In this document: positions 34,423-44,495 of the stretch, piece after piece | How positions within the stretch are numbered: position 1 is the stretch's first letter | How the letters are laid out: each line of letters starts with the position of its first letter | Source: Bacteroidota bacterium | GTDB taxonomy: Bacteria; Bacteroidota; Bacteroidia; NS11-12g; UBA955 | NCBI GenBank assembly: GCA_027488835.1 | Contig: JAIYAW010000009.1 | Coordinates: forward strand, 310,001 to 374,000 | Direction: 5' to 3' | Length of the DNA: 64,000 bases | Translations under genes and position numbers: made by a program | The notes under the pieces: model-generated | What the model saw: the letters and a program-made list of their open reading frames with translations, nothing else | What the model was told of the DNA's origin: nothing | Databases searched by the model: none

Positions 34423-35952
34423 TTAGATTTGAACGGCAACTTGTTTACCAGCTCCTTCTGCTTCCATTTCTTTAACCATAACTCCATCTACAAAGATCTG
34501 AACTTTAACAGTTCCTGACTTACCATTGTTACGGGCACCAACTGAAAGCATATCTGATTTATCGATGTAATCAAATTCTTTTTCCCAATTTCCTTTAACA
34601 TCTGTTAAAACTGAAACGGTGTTCATTTTGTTCGTATAAGAAATATCAAAACTACTCGCAGTACCAGAAACAACATATTTGAATTTAGTTCCTACTCCAA
34701 TTGAAATACCATCAAGTAAACGAATTCTATCTCGTTGGGCATTCATACAAGTTTTGTCACTAACTTCGATACATACATTTTTAATTGCTTTGGCAATATC
34801 CTTCAATTCTTGCACTGAATAATTGGTATTTTCAGCAGCAAATTCCAAATAACCTTTTGCTTCAGTAAAAATAGCTTGTATTTTAGACTCCAATTGTTTT
34901 TTTAAATCTGGAGATGCTTTTCCTTGTTCTTCACGCAATTCTCTAACCTTATATTTATATAAAGCTACACCCAAATTCCAGTTTGCATCATAGTTAAACT
35001 CATCCAATTTTCTAGAATCATAATAATCCGCAATTGCCTCATTGTATTTGCTCTGCTGTTCATTCAGATAACCCCTAATCCAATAGCTTTTTGTTGTTGG
35101 ATTCAATTTAATTTGGTCATTAATGTCTGAAAAAAGTTCCGTTTCCTTGTGTATCGAGATGTAATAGTTTACCAATACTTGAAAAATGTCATTATCACCA
35201 TTTGCTTTTGCCAATGCATCTTTAATTACAACTTTAGCTCCCAAGGTATCGTGTTTTTCGAGATACATGTGTGATAAACTTTCAACTACAGCAGCAATTG
35301 GTTTTTCATTTTTCGACAATTCAGTTAAAATTTTCATTCTCAACGTTTCATCTGAATTTCCCAATGAAAACATAGCCAAGCGCTCAATGAAGAATTTTCT
35401 TTCTACTTGAGAACGTTTGAAATCATTAACCATTCCTGTGTCAAGTTTATCATAAAGACTTAACATTATTTGGTAATATTCTACCAAAGTATCGGCCAAT
35501 TTTGATTTCAATTTGGCATCCGTAGCTTTTGAGTATTTCTCACCAAAGGTTTGAGCCTCATAAAAGGTTGAAACGTAACCATATTTAAGTTCCGTATTTG
35601 CTTCTTCAAGTGATTCTTTTTTCTTAGGATCTGCACTATTGTAAAATTCCAAATACGATTTACCTGCAGCCATTCCCGAAAGATAGGATACTGGTTCAAT
35701 AAGCTCTACTTTTCTTTTGTCGTAAATTCGCGCATAAACTTTGCCTCTAATATACCACATTCTCGCAGAATTCTTGGTTTTTTCATGTTTCGCTGCATTG
35801 TCAATTTCTTCTTTCGCAACTAAGAGTTCGTCAATTTGACCACTTTCTAAGCTAAATTCGGCAGTACTAATTGCTTTGTTTTGAGCTCCACAAGCACAAA
35901 AGAACATTAACGGCAAAGCCAATACCAGTGTTTTTAAGTTGATTTTATTCAT
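34423..35952 (-). CDS. TPR-repeat lipoprotein downstream of gyrA
   Basis: A 509-residue predicted lipoprotein. The ATG at 35952 begins [21 protein letters not shown], giving a signal peptide with the lipid Cys at 19 or 21; the longer upstream frame lies inside gyrA. Helical repeats fill the protein: [13 protein letters not shown] at about 43-56 and [47 protein letters not shown] (read as two TPR units) in the middle. A C-terminal beta domain of about 90 residues follows. It overlaps the end of gyrA by 8 bases, so it is translated from the same transcript. It probably acts as a protein-binding scaffold in the envelope; the partner is unknown. Confidence 0.82.
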   Translation of the reverse strand: MNKINLKTLVLALPLMFFCACGAQNKAISTAEFSLESGQIDELLVAKEEIDNAAKHEKTKNSARMWYIRGKVYARIYDKRKVELIEPVSYLSGMAAGKSYLEFYNSADPKKKESLEEANTELKYGYVSTFYEAQTFGEKYSKATDAKLKSKLADTLVEYYQIMLSLYDKLDTGMVNDFKRSQVERKFFIERLAMFSLGNSDETLRMKILTELSKNEKPIAAVVESLSHMYLEKHDTLGAKVVIKDALAKANGDNDIFQVLVNYYISIHKETELFSDINDQIKLNPTTKSYWIRGYLNEQQSKYNEAIADYYDSRKLDEFNYDANWNLGVALYKYKVRELREEQGKASPDLKKQLESKIQAIFTEAKGYLEFAAENTNYSVQELKDIAKAIKNVCIEVSDKTCMNAQRDRIRLLDGISIGVGTKFKYVVSGTASSFDISYTNKMNTVSVLTDVKGNWEKEFDYIDKSDMLSVGARNNGKSGTVKVQIFVDGVMVKEMEAEGAGKQVAVQI

Positions 35953-38569
35953 CGGTTTCTGTGTTTTCGAGGGTTTCATCTGTATCTTCTGTATTATCGG
36001 TATCTTCATCAGAAGTATTTTCAATATCCAATACTTCTAAATCTCCACCTTCAATAATCGTGCCATCGCCTATAAACTCTAGGTTTTCCTCTTCCTCCTC
36101 TTCTTTTGGCGTTTTTGCAATACTCGCAATTGCATCTTTATCTTTGATATTGATCAATTTAACTCCTTGAGCAGCACGACCAATGATTCTCAATTTGTCA
36201 ACAGCCATACGAATTGTCATACCGCTTTTACATATAATCATCAAACCATCTTCATCAGTTACACTCATCAGTCCTACCAAATGACCGGTTTTTTCAGTTA
36301 CGGAGATTGTTTTTACACCTTTCCCGCCTCTACCTGTAATTCTGTAATCTTCCAAGTCGGTACGTTTGCCATATCCTTTTTCACTTACAACCAAAATTGT
36401 TGTATTTTCTTTGGCCGGATTTACGCAAACCATTCCAATTACTTCATCTTCATCATCTTCAAGGGTAACACCTCTTACACCAGAAGCAGTTCTGCCCATC
36501 GGTCTAACTTTTGCTTCAGGGAAACGAATTGCTTTTCCTTTTTTCTTTGCAATGATTACTTCGCTATCACCATCAGTAAGATTGGCTTGTAACAACTCAT
36601 CTCCTTCCCTAACAGTAATTGCATTGATACCATTGGTTCTTGGGCGGCTATAGGCTTCTAATGTAGTTTTTTTAACAGTTCCTTTCTTCGTAACCATAAT
36701 AATAGATTTACTATTAAGGTATTCAGGATCTTTTAAGTTATTTACATTTAAATATGCTTTAATTTTATCGTCTTGAGGGATGCTGATTAGGTTTTGAATT
36801 GGACGTCCTTTGGTTGCTTTTTGACCTTCAGGAATTTCATACACCTTTAACCAGAAACAACGACCTTGCTCGGTGAACAACAACAAATAGTTGTGTGTAG
36901 ATGCAATGAACAAATGTTCAACGAAATCTTCATCTCTGTGTGCAACCCCTCTTAATCCCTTACCGCCTCTATTTTGCTCTTTATATTCAGAAAGCGCGGT
37001 ACGTTTGATATATCCTTTATGAGAAATAGTTATTACAACTTCTTCATTTGGAATTAAATCTTCAATATTTATTTCCTCGGCATTGAACTCAATTCTTGTT
37101 TTGCGTTTGTCACCATATTTTTGAACCATTTCATTGGTTTCATCTTTGATGATTTGCATTCTCAAAGATTCATCGGCCAATATGTTTTCATAGTGTTGAA
37201 TTTCTTTTAAAATTGCATTGTACTCATCACGGATTTTATCAATTTCCAGACCTGTTAAACGTTGTAAACGCATATCCAAGATGGCTTTAGACTGAATTTC
37301 GCTCAATCCAAAGTTCGACATCAATCCTTCTCTTGCTTCATCAGGTGTTTTACTTTGTCTGATTAATTTAATTACTGCATCTAAATTATCTAATGCAATA
37401 ATAAGTCCCTCCAAAATATGAATACGCTTTCTAGCTTCCTCCAATAAATACTTGGTTCTGCGTAAAATGATTTCATGTCTGTGGTTCACGAAATGCTTAA
37501 TCATATCTTTCAGATTTAACATTTCAGGTTTACCTGAAACCAATGCAATATTATTTACTGAAAAACTACTTTGAAGTGGAGTAAATTTATATAATTGATT
37601 TAAAATGATATTCGGAATTGCATCGCGTTTCAAATCGAAAACGATACGCATCCCTTGTCTGCCTGATTCATCGCGAACGGCAGATATACCATCAATGATT
37701 TTCTCATTAATTAAGTCAACTGTTTTTACAATAATTTGTGAAGGAGTTACTTGATAAGGAACTTCAGTAATAACGATCATTTCTTTGCCGGTACTTGATT
37801 GCTCAAATTCGGCTTTACCCCGCATAACAATTCGACCACGGCCAGTTTCAAACGCATCACGAATTCCTTCAACACCATAAATTACAGCACCAGTTGGGAA
37901 ATCTGGTCCTTTTACAACTTCCATTAATTCTTCAATGGTAACGTCATTGTTATCGATATATTTGATAACACCTTCGCAAACCTCAGTCAAATTATGAGGA
38001 GCCATATTTGTTGCCATACCTACAGCAATACCGCTTGCTCCATTGATTAATAAATTAGGCACTTTTGCTGGCAAAACTGTTGGTTCTTGCAAGCTTTCGT
38101 CAAAATTGGGTCTGAAATTCACAGTATCTTTATCGATATCTGTCATCATTTCTTCAGCAATTTTTCTCATTCTGGCTTCGGTATAACGCATTGCAGCCGG
38201 TGGATCACCGTCAATAGAACCGAAATTACCTTGGCCATCTACGAAAGGATAACGCAAGCTCCAATCTTGAGCCATACGAACCATTGTATCGTAAACACTA
38301 CTATCTCCATGTGGATGGTATTTACCCAACACCTCTCCCACAATTCTGGCGGATTTTTTATAAGGTCTATTTGATGCCAAACCTAAGTCGACCATTCCAT
38401 ACAATACCCTTCTGTGTACAGGCTTTAAACCATCTCTAACATCGGGGAGTGCACGCGAAACAATAACAGACATCGAATAATCGATGTATGCCGTTTTCAT
38501 TTCATCTTCAATGTTTATTGGGATGATTCTTTCGTTAATTTCTTCTAGGTTATTGTTATTCTCTTCCAT
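35945..38569 (-). CDS. gyrA: DNA gyrase subunit A
   Basis: The breakage-reunion subunit of gyrase, which introduces negative supercoils with GyrB. The ATG at 38569 (MEENNNN) is preferred over the frame extension at 38590 because it is followed by the standard [37 protein letters not shown] region. The catalytic tyrosine is in [10 protein letters not shown]. The C-terminal beta-pinwheel has the GyrA-box region [10 protein letters not shown], which marks it as GyrA rather than ParC. The quinolone-region residues GDSSVYD (Ser, then Tyr and Asp) are present. The acidic tail of about 60 residues is rich in E, D and T. At 874 residues the length is normal for Bacteroidota. Confidence 0.97.
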   Translation of the reverse strand: MEENNNNLEEINERIIPINIEDEMKTAYIDYSMSVIVSRALPDVRDGLKPVHRRVLYGMVDLGLASNRPYKKSARIVGEVLGKYHPHGDSSVYDTMVRMAQDWSLRYPFVDGQGNFGSIDGDPPAAMRYTEARMRKIAEEMMTDIDKDTVNFRPNFDESLQEPTVLPAKVPNLLINGASGIAVGMATNMAPHNLTEVCEGVIKYIDNNDVTIEELMEVVKGPDFPTGAVIYGVEGIRDAFETGRGRIVMRGKAEFEQSSTGKEMIVITEVPYQVTPSQIIVKTVDLINEKIIDGISAVRDESGRQGMRIVFDLKRDAIPNIILNQLYKFTPLQSSFSVNNIALVSGKPEMLNLKDMIKHFVNHRHEIILRRTKYLLEEARKRIHILEGLIIALDNLDAVIKLIRQSKTPDEAREGLMSNFGLSEIQSKAILDMRLQRLTGLEIDKIRDEYNAILKEIQHYENILADESLRMQIIKDETNEMVQKYGDKRKTRIEFNAEEINIEDLIPNEEVVITISHKGYIKRTALSEYKEQNRGGKGLRGVAHRDEDFVEHLFIASTHNYLLLFTEQGRCFWLKVYEIPEGQKATKGRPIQNLISIPQDDKIKAYLNVNNLKDPEYLNSKSIIMVTKKGTVKKTTLEAYSRPRTNGINAITVREGDELLQANLTDGDSEVIIAKKKGKAIRFPEAKVRPMGRTASGVRGVTLEDDEDEVIGMVCVNPAKENTTILVVSEKGYGKRTDLEDYRITGRGGKGVKTISVTEKTGHLVGLMSVTDEDGLMIICKSGMTIRMAVDKLRIIGRAAQGVKLINIKDKDAIASIAKTPKEEEEEENLEFIGDGTIIEGGDLEVLDIENTSDEDTDNTEDTDETLENTETDE

Positions 38570-38665
38570 GTGAAAATATAAGTACTGCAATTTAGTGATA
38601 AACCTTTAATAATATATAGATTCAACGACTATATTGCCCACATTTTTTATACATTCTTTAAATAA

Positions 38666-38696
38666 AAAAAGGGCCGAATAATGTTCGACCCTTTTT
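38666..38696 (-). terminator. Intrinsic terminator of the M16 peptidase gene
   Basis: On the minus strand a stem of GGGTCGAA and TTCGGCCC (one G-U pair), loop of 5, flanked by A5 and a seven-T run. It lies 22 bases after the M16 stop and upstream of gyrA. Confidence 0.85.
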
Positions 38697-38718
38697 CAAT
38701 ATAAAAGTAAGTTAAAGG

Positions 38719-41637
38719 TTAATTGTAATTCTTTTTATGACTGGTTGAACCAGCTTTCATATAGTTTACTTTACCAGTACCATCTCTGTTCAATAATTGC
38801 ATTTTTCCAAAACCTAATTTTTCAAGCTTTGATTTCATTTGTATTACGTCGCCAGAAACCACCAAAACCATTTGATCTGTATTTAAATTCTTTTGCGCCA
38901 AAGCATTCAATTCCGCAAGACTAATATTTTGTAGAATTTCCAATTGTTTTTCAGCATAATCTGTAGGTAAGTTTCTGTTGGCCATTAAAGATATAAATCC
39001 AACTTTTTGACCCAAAGATTCATATTCCAACGCCTCACTCGCCAACAAGGCAGACTTAGTGAAATTAAATTCTTCTTGGGTTAACCCTTTTTCTTTGAAT
39101 TTCTCTACTTCCCATAAAATCTCATGAATGGCACTATCCGTTGCTCTCGCTTTGATACCAGCAGAAATTTGATACATACCAGGCATATCATCATATGAAG
39201 CGCTAAATCCACCTCTAATTCCATATGTCCAAGCTTTTTCTTCTCTTATCTTCAAGTTCATGCGGCTGTTAAAGTTACCAGCCAATGCAAAGTTCATAAT
39301 TGTATTTTTGTAGTATTCACCAGCTGCATCGTAAGGCAAACTTCTAAATCCTAAAATAATATCACTTTGTTCAGCATCGTAGTAGTTAACACCAAACAAT
39401 TGAGATGTTTCAAATTTTTGAGCCATCTCAGGTTTCGGAACCACAACACTTCCTACTTTCCAATCCATTAAGAAAGAAAATTTAGCATTCATTTCATCAT
39501 TTGTAATTGGACCAACTACTACCAATTTTGCGTTATCAGGAGTGAAATATTTGTTGTAATAATTTTGAATATCAGACATTCCGATTTTCATGTAATCATC
39601 AGAACCTATATATCGACCTAAAGGACTTTTTTCACCGTTAACCAATCTTCTCCAAGCGTTAGACATACCAACGCCACGGCTTGATAATTGACTTTTTGCA
39701 CCTTCAATAATACGTTTTTTGTCTTTTTCGAATTCTTTTTTGTCCCAACGGGGTTCGAACATCATTTCTTTAGCCAAAGCCAATGTTGCATCTAATTTGT
39801 CTTTTTCACAACCAATATTCACAACAAATGAAGTTGCACCTGGGTTAAACGAAATACTTGCACCCAATTTTTCAAGCGCATTTTCCAATTGTTCAGGAGT
39901 TTTGTTTTTCGTTCCATTGGACATACTCGTAGCCAACATTTCTGAAGTACCCGGCAAGATATCTTTTCCGTTCTCGAATAACTCGCCACCTTTAATCACA
40001 ATTTGAGCAAACACCCTTGGTGTTTCATCAAAGTTTGATCCCCAAAGTTCTAAGCCATTGTTGAATTTATTCTTGAAAGTTTTAGGAACGGAAACAGGTT
40101 TAACTGCAGAAGGAGTTGGACGAACAGAACGATCAAAATTATCAACCACAGGTTGGTATTTTAGATTTTGATATTCGATATCCAATGCCTCATTCTTATA
40201 ATTAGCATTTGGGTTAAAGCTTACATACTTTACTGGCTTCTCTCCCTCTGGAGTTGGCGCAGGTGTAATTTCAATGGTAGAAGAGAATTTACCTTTCAAG
40301 TATTTTTTGTAAACGCGAATGATATCTTCACGGGTTACATTTTGGTAGCGTTGTGCTTCCTCATCCAAGTTGTACATCTTACCATCAGCACCTTTTAGTC
40401 CTAGATACCAAAATGAAGATAAATAATTTGCTTTTACTGAGTTTGACTCTAATCCTCCGCTATAACGACTTAAAAAGTTTGATTTCGCACGAGATAAATC
40501 TTCATCAGAAAAGTTTTTAAATTCAAAAGAATCAATGGTTGAAAACAACATATCTCTTAATTTGAACATATCAGACCAAGGGTAACCAACCAACGTAAAA
40601 GCAAACTCACCCGCTAGTTCGTGATTAATCGCACTCATTGGGTTGTTTTCTGCAGCTGACTGCAAAGCCCATTCGCCATCGGTAAACTTTTTATACAATA
40701 CTGAACTTTTTGTACCTGCCATTAAATATGACAACATATCCATAGCAGCTTCATCTTCATGATAAACTGGGGCACCAGGATAACTGATATACATCAAAGG
40801 CAATGATGCATTTGGATCTGGATAACTCTTTAATTTATGCTCAGCAAAAACAACAGGTTTCACTCTCTTCTTGGTAACTTCCTTTCCTCTTTTGATTGCA
40901 CCAAAGTATTTCTCACACCATTTTACAACTTCAGACGCATTTACATCACCACTAACAATAACACAAGCATTGTTTGGACCGTACCAACGTAAGAAGAAGT
41001 TTTTCAAATCGTTGCTATCTGCACGATTCAAATCGTCAACAAATCCAATGGTTGACCAACTGTATGGGTGATCTGAAGGATATAATTCTTGGTCTTTTAC
41101 TTCCATAAGGAAACCATAAGGACCATCGAAACGCTCACCTTTTTCATTCTTTACGGTTTCACGTTGAATTTCAAATTTCTTTTGGGTAAATGCTTCCAAG
41201 AAACAACCCATTCTATCTGCTTCCATCCACAATGCTGTTTCTGTGAAATTAGAAGGGAACGTTTCAATGTAAACAGTTCTGTCACGGGTAGTATTTCCGT
41301 TAACGTCTCCCCCATATTGCTTAATGATTTTGAAATGTTCTTCATCGGCAATATGCTTTGAACCTTGGAATAGCATATGTTCAAAGAAATGAGCAAAGCC
41401 TGACTTGCCTGGAGTTTCTCTAGCAGATCCAACATGATAAGAAACATTTAAATGTGCAACAGGATCAGAATGATCTTCTGAAACAATAATAGTTAATCCA
41501 TTTGGAAGAACATATTTCTCATAAGGGATTTTCAAAGACCCCTTTTGAGCTTCTACTTTTTCAATCAAAGTAGCTTGTCCAAATACAGAACAAACGCTCA
41601 AAACTGTTAATGAAGCTAAAAATAGCAGTTTTTTCAT
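38719..41637 (-). CDS. M16 (pitrilysin/insulinase) family zinc peptidase, two-unit form
   Basis: A 972-residue exported peptidase. The start is set at 41637, where MKKLLFLASLTVLSVCSVFGQ is a clear signal peptide. The first M16 unit has the inverted zinc motif HFFEH at 83-87, with the downstream acidic ligand region ETALWMEADRMG. The second unit (from about residue 520, NGLELWGSNFDETPRVFAQIVIKGG) has the fold signature but no HxxEH, the usual active/inactive half arrangement that forms a closing chamber for peptides. It probably degrades peptides in the periplasm. The promoter is an excellent match with the -7 element 5 bases from the ATG, so the mRNA may be leaderless. Confidence 0.93.
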   Translation of the reverse strand: MKKLLFLASLTVLSVCSVFGQATLIEKVEAQKGSLKIPYEKYVLPNGLTIIVSEDHSDPVAHLNVSYHVGSARETPGKSGFAHFFEHMLFQGSKHIADEEHFKIIKQYGGDVNGNTTRDRTVYIETFPSNFTETALWMEADRMGCFLEAFTQKKFEIQRETVKNEKGERFDGPYGFLMEVKDQELYPSDHPYSWSTIGFVDDLNRADSNDLKNFFLRWYGPNNACVIVSGDVNASEVVKWCEKYFGAIKRGKEVTKKRVKPVVFAEHKLKSYPDPNASLPLMYISYPGAPVYHEDEAAMDMLSYLMAGTKSSVLYKKFTDGEWALQSAAENNPMSAINHELAGEFAFTLVGYPWSDMFKLRDMLFSTIDSFEFKNFSDEDLSRAKSNFLSRYSGGLESNSVKANYLSSFWYLGLKGADGKMYNLDEEAQRYQNVTREDIIRVYKKYLKGKFSSTIEITPAPTPEGEKPVKYVSFNPNANYKNEALDIEYQNLKYQPVVDNFDRSVRPTPSAVKPVSVPKTFKNKFNNGLELWGSNFDETPRVFAQIVIKGGELFENGKDILPGTSEMLATSMSNGTKNKTPEQLENALEKLGASISFNPGATSFVVNIGCEKDKLDATLALAKEMMFEPRWDKKEFEKDKKRIIEGAKSQLSSRGVGMSNAWRRLVNGEKSPLGRYIGSDDYMKIGMSDIQNYYNKYFTPDNAKLVVVGPITNDEMNAKFSFLMDWKVGSVVVPKPEMAQKFETSQLFGVNYYDAEQSDIILGFRSLPYDAAGEYYKNTIMNFALAGNFNSRMNLKIREEKAWTYGIRGGFSASYDDMPGMYQISAGIKARATDSAIHEILWEVEKFKEKGLTQEEFNFTKSALLASEALEYESLGQKVGFISLMANRNLPTDYAEKQLEILQNISLAELNALAQKNLNTDQMVLVVSGDVIQMKSKLEKLGFGKMQLLNRDGTGKVNYMKAGSTSHKKNYN

Positions 41638-41642
41638 AGTTT

Positions 41643-41673
41643 CAAAAGTAGACATAAATTCAAATATCTCAAA
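41643..41673 (-). promoter_or_regulatory. Consensus promoter TTTG-N19-TACTTTTG of the M16 gene
   Basis: On the minus strand TTTG (41670-41673), exactly 19 bases, TACTTTTG (41643-41650). Only 5 bases separate the -7 element from the ATG at 41637. Confidence 0.75.
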
Positions 41674-41842
41674 AACATGTTGGACGATTGTTTAAAATCA
41701 TTCTATGAAATTCATTCTTTTGTATATTAAAGATTAACTACAAGAAGCATTTATGTTAAAAAATTGTCATTATTTGCAATTTTGAAATCATATACCTTTA
41801 AACAATATTAATTATGAATTTATTTCATTTATTTTGAAGGAT

Positions 41843-44482
41843 ATGAATTCAAAAATACTGAAAATTGGCATTTTTACAGTGGCTTTATTGGCTCTTTCGG
41901 TGGTAACGATTAAAAGTAAATCAAATGGTTTATCATCGGCATATACCGGAGCGCCTTCAGAAAGTAATTGTACTTCATGTCATGGTACATACTCATTGCA
42001 AACTTCAGGCACAAACCACAATAAAATTAGCCTAAAGGGAAATTTCACAGGAAGTGGCTATATACCTGATTCTACCTATAAAATTACAGTTACATATAAA
42101 GAAACGGGTAAATCTGTTTTTGGATTTCAATTAACCGCTTTACAAGATCAAAATGTAAATTACCCTACACCAGCTGGCACTTTTACGAGTAAAGATTCAA
42201 GAACATCGGCATTTACGCAAGTAGTTGGCTCAACTACCCGAGGTTACATTGAACACACCTCAACGGGTACAAATAAAGTTGCATCGGATTCTGTTTCTTG
42301 GGTGTTTGAATGGAAAGCCCCTTCTTCAAATATGGGTAATATCAAAATGCACTTGGTATTGAATGTCACAAATAACGATGGCAGTGATGACGATGATTAT
42401 ATTTACACCAAAAAGTTTGTAATTACCCCATCAACCTTACTACCTAAGGCAAAAGCAGCAATATCAGATACATTATATTGCTCTAGCAAAGCAATTACGT
42501 TCAACGGAACATCAACAAATAATGCAACTGGTTATTCATGGAAATTCCCTGGTGGATCAATCACTTCTTCCAATTTACAAAACCCAACAGTAACATATTC
42601 AACAACAGGAGCCAAAATAGCTATTTTAGAAACCAATAACGCGAAAGGCAAATCAATTCCTGATACTTTGAAATTTACGGTAATTCAAGGCGCCACAAAT
42701 CCAGTTGTTAGCCCGTCAACTAATACCGCTTCAATTTGCAACGGAGATTCTTTGTTGTTTTCAGTGAAGCAAAGTTCAGGTCATACCTACCAATGGAGTC
42801 CCAATGGAGAAAAAACAACATCAATGTTTGTAAAAAAAGCCGGCTCCTATTTGGTAACCGCAAAATTCTCAAATGGTTGCACTGTATCTTCAATTCCAAC
42901 AACTATTTCATTACTTACCAAACCAGTTTTATCGGTTGCTTTTGATTTGCCAAACGACACAAATTGTTTCAATCAGAAACTTAATATTACTGCCAAAAAC
43001 ATCAATGGCTTTAGTGATTCATTTTCAGTAATTTCTAAATCAGGCCCTTTTTCAAAAGATTCTTCGATTAAATTCAATTTCAAGAAAGGAAATAACATTG
43101 TGAATGTTTGGGCGAAAAGTAAAAATGGTTGTACAAGTATCCCCCAGACTAAAAAATTCTATGGTGCGGATACACAAGCCGCTCCCATTGTTTCTGTCAT
43201 AAATAAAACCACCAATGGATTCAGATTTAGTTGGACAGCCATTCCATTTGCAACTTCTTATTTGATATCTTTAGATAGTGGCAAAAATTGGTCAAATCCA
43301 ACAATCGGAAAACTTGGAACTTATCAAGATGTAACGGTAAGTGAACAAGGACAAAAGAAAACCATCATGATTTATGCAATAACATCAAAATATTGTGAAA
43401 TCACACAAACTGCTACAAATGTTGGCCAAGGACTTGGATGCAATGATGTTGTATTTAATATTGTAAACTCAAAAAACAGACCTTGTATCAATGAAAATTA
43501 CAAACTCGTGATTTTCGGATTGGGGAACTATCCCAAATATGGCTTAAAAGTAAATAATCAAGCTCAAACCGATACAAATTTTTCATACAACATCAACAAA
43601 AATCAAACTTTCAAAATTGATGTTGTTGACTCTAATAATTTGATTTGTGGCTATACTTCTAAATCAATTACCATATCTGTTGATACAGGATTTACACCCT
43701 CATCGAATTTAGACAACTTGGGCAATATCGTTGTTTGCAACGCTCCGAAATCTTATCAAATAAGCGTTACTTTAAATAAAGTAAATAACGGAGACAGTTT
43801 GTTTTATGTAATGAACAACAATAAAACTTATGCTGGAAAATTAGCTAATTTTAATTTTAGCGTGGTAAATGGCGATAGTTTTTACTTGGTAAGAAAAAAC
43901 AACAATGGCTGTTCATCTAGTGGTAATATGGTTCGTGCAGATTTAAGAAATCCTTTAAATGCATCCTTTACCACAAAATACTTAACCAATTTCCAATATC
44001 AGTTTATCCCTACAGATACATTAAATTTTCATTCTTGGTACTTATACGACAATAGTATTTTGGTAGATTCATCTGAATTGATCAAATATTTGGCTGACCT
44101 TAGTGCATATTCTCAGAAGAACTTAAAAATCAAGCATATAATTTCAGATAGAACTGTCAAAACTGGACAAGTAATTTGTGATGCTTCAGACAGTACTAAT
44201 TTTGATGTATTTAACTATTCAGGAATTAAAAAAACGAATAAAGATTTGTTTTTATTGAAACCAAATCCAGTAACAAAAGGTGAAAGTATAAATTTCGGTG
44301 GAGAAATCAACTTCTCTCAGTCAAAAATAATCTTAACAAATATCAACGGTGCTATTCTCGGAAATATCACATTAGATAAAAATAACAATTGGATTGTTCC
44401 TCTGAATATTGCAAATGGTACTTATGTAATTAAGGTAACCTATTCAAATAAAGTAAAAAGTTCCCTCATTATAATTCAATAA
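41843..44482 (+). CDS. Choice-of-anchor V domain protein with CXXCH motif and T9SS type-A sorting domain
   Basis: An 879-residue secreted protein; the ATG at 41843 is preceded by GAAGGAT and begins MNSKILKIGIFTVALLALSVV. Just after the signal anchor comes YTGAPSESNCTSCHGTY, with the CXXCH motif at Cys43-Cys46-His47, the hallmark of the choice-of-anchor V/Reelin-like domain that runs to about 195 (VFEWKAPSSNMGNIKMHLVLN). Then come PKD/Ig-like domains (SWKFPGGSITSSNLQNPTVTYSTTGA, read with a PKD pattern) and finally a type-A sorting domain (LLKPNPVTKGE ... NGTYVIKVTY). The CXXCH may bind c-type haem but is also found in family members with no known haem. A hairpin overlaps the stop codon. Confidence 0.87.
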   Translation: MNSKILKIGIFTVALLALSVVTIKSKSNGLSSAYTGAPSESNCTSCHGTYSLQTSGTNHNKISLKGNFTGSGYIPDSTYKITVTYKETGKSVFGFQLTALQDQNVNYPTPAGTFTSKDSRTSAFTQVVGSTTRGYIEHTSTGTNKVASDSVSWVFEWKAPSSNMGNIKMHLVLNVTNNDGSDDDDYIYTKKFVITPSTLLPKAKAAISDTLYCSSKAITFNGTSTNNATGYSWKFPGGSITSSNLQNPTVTYSTTGAKIAILETNNAKGKSIPDTLKFTVIQGATNPVVSPSTNTASICNGDSLLFSVKQSSGHTYQWSPNGEKTTSMFVKKAGSYLVTAKFSNGCTVSSIPTTISLLTKPVLSVAFDLPNDTNCFNQKLNITAKNINGFSDSFSVISKSGPFSKDSSIKFNFKKGNNIVNVWAKSKNGCTSIPQTKKFYGADTQAAPIVSVINKTTNGFRFSWTAIPFATSYLISLDSGKNWSNPTIGKLGTYQDVTVSEQGQKKTIMIYAITSKYCEITQTATNVGQGLGCNDVVFNIVNSKNRPCINENYKLVIFGLGNYPKYGLKVNNQAQTDTNFSYNINKNQTFKIDVVDSNNLICGYTSKSITISVDTGFTPSSNLDNLGNIVVCNAPKSYQISVTLNKVNNGDSLFYVMNNNKTYAGKLANFNFSVVNGDSFYLVRKNNNGCSSSGNMVRADLRNPLNASFTTKYLTNFQYQFIPTDTLNFHSWYLYDNSILVDSSELIKYLADLSAYSQKNLKIKHIISDRTVKTGQVICDASDSTNFDVFNYSGIKKTNKDLFLLKPNPVTKGESINFGGEINFSQSKIILTNINGAILGNITLDKNNNWIVPLNIANGTYVIKVTYSNKVKSSLIIIQ

Positions 44483-44488
44483 TGAGGG
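44463..44488 (+). terminator. Terminator overlapping the stop codon
   Basis: 10-bp perfect arms (44463-44472 and 44479-44488, loop AATTCA), then GATTTTTC. The TAA stop (44480-44482) is within the right arm, so translating ribosomes could interfere with folding. It also lies just beyond the end of the convergent uvrA. Confidence 0.75.
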
Positions 44489-44495
44489 GATTTTT

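Noticed and set aside
35953-36024. Earlier start for the TPR lipoprotein at 36024
   Set aside because: It would bury the lipoprotein signal peptide behind 24 residues encoded within gyrA; the ATG at 35952 gives a standard lipoprotein start.
36167-36653. Plus-strand open frames within gyrA
   Set aside because: They lie wholly inside a highly conserved gene on the other strand and have the composition of antisense shadows.
38570-38590. Earlier start for gyrA at 38590
   Set aside because: The extra seven residues are not typical of GyrA; MEENNNN at 38569 fits the family and lies behind a TATATTTT element.
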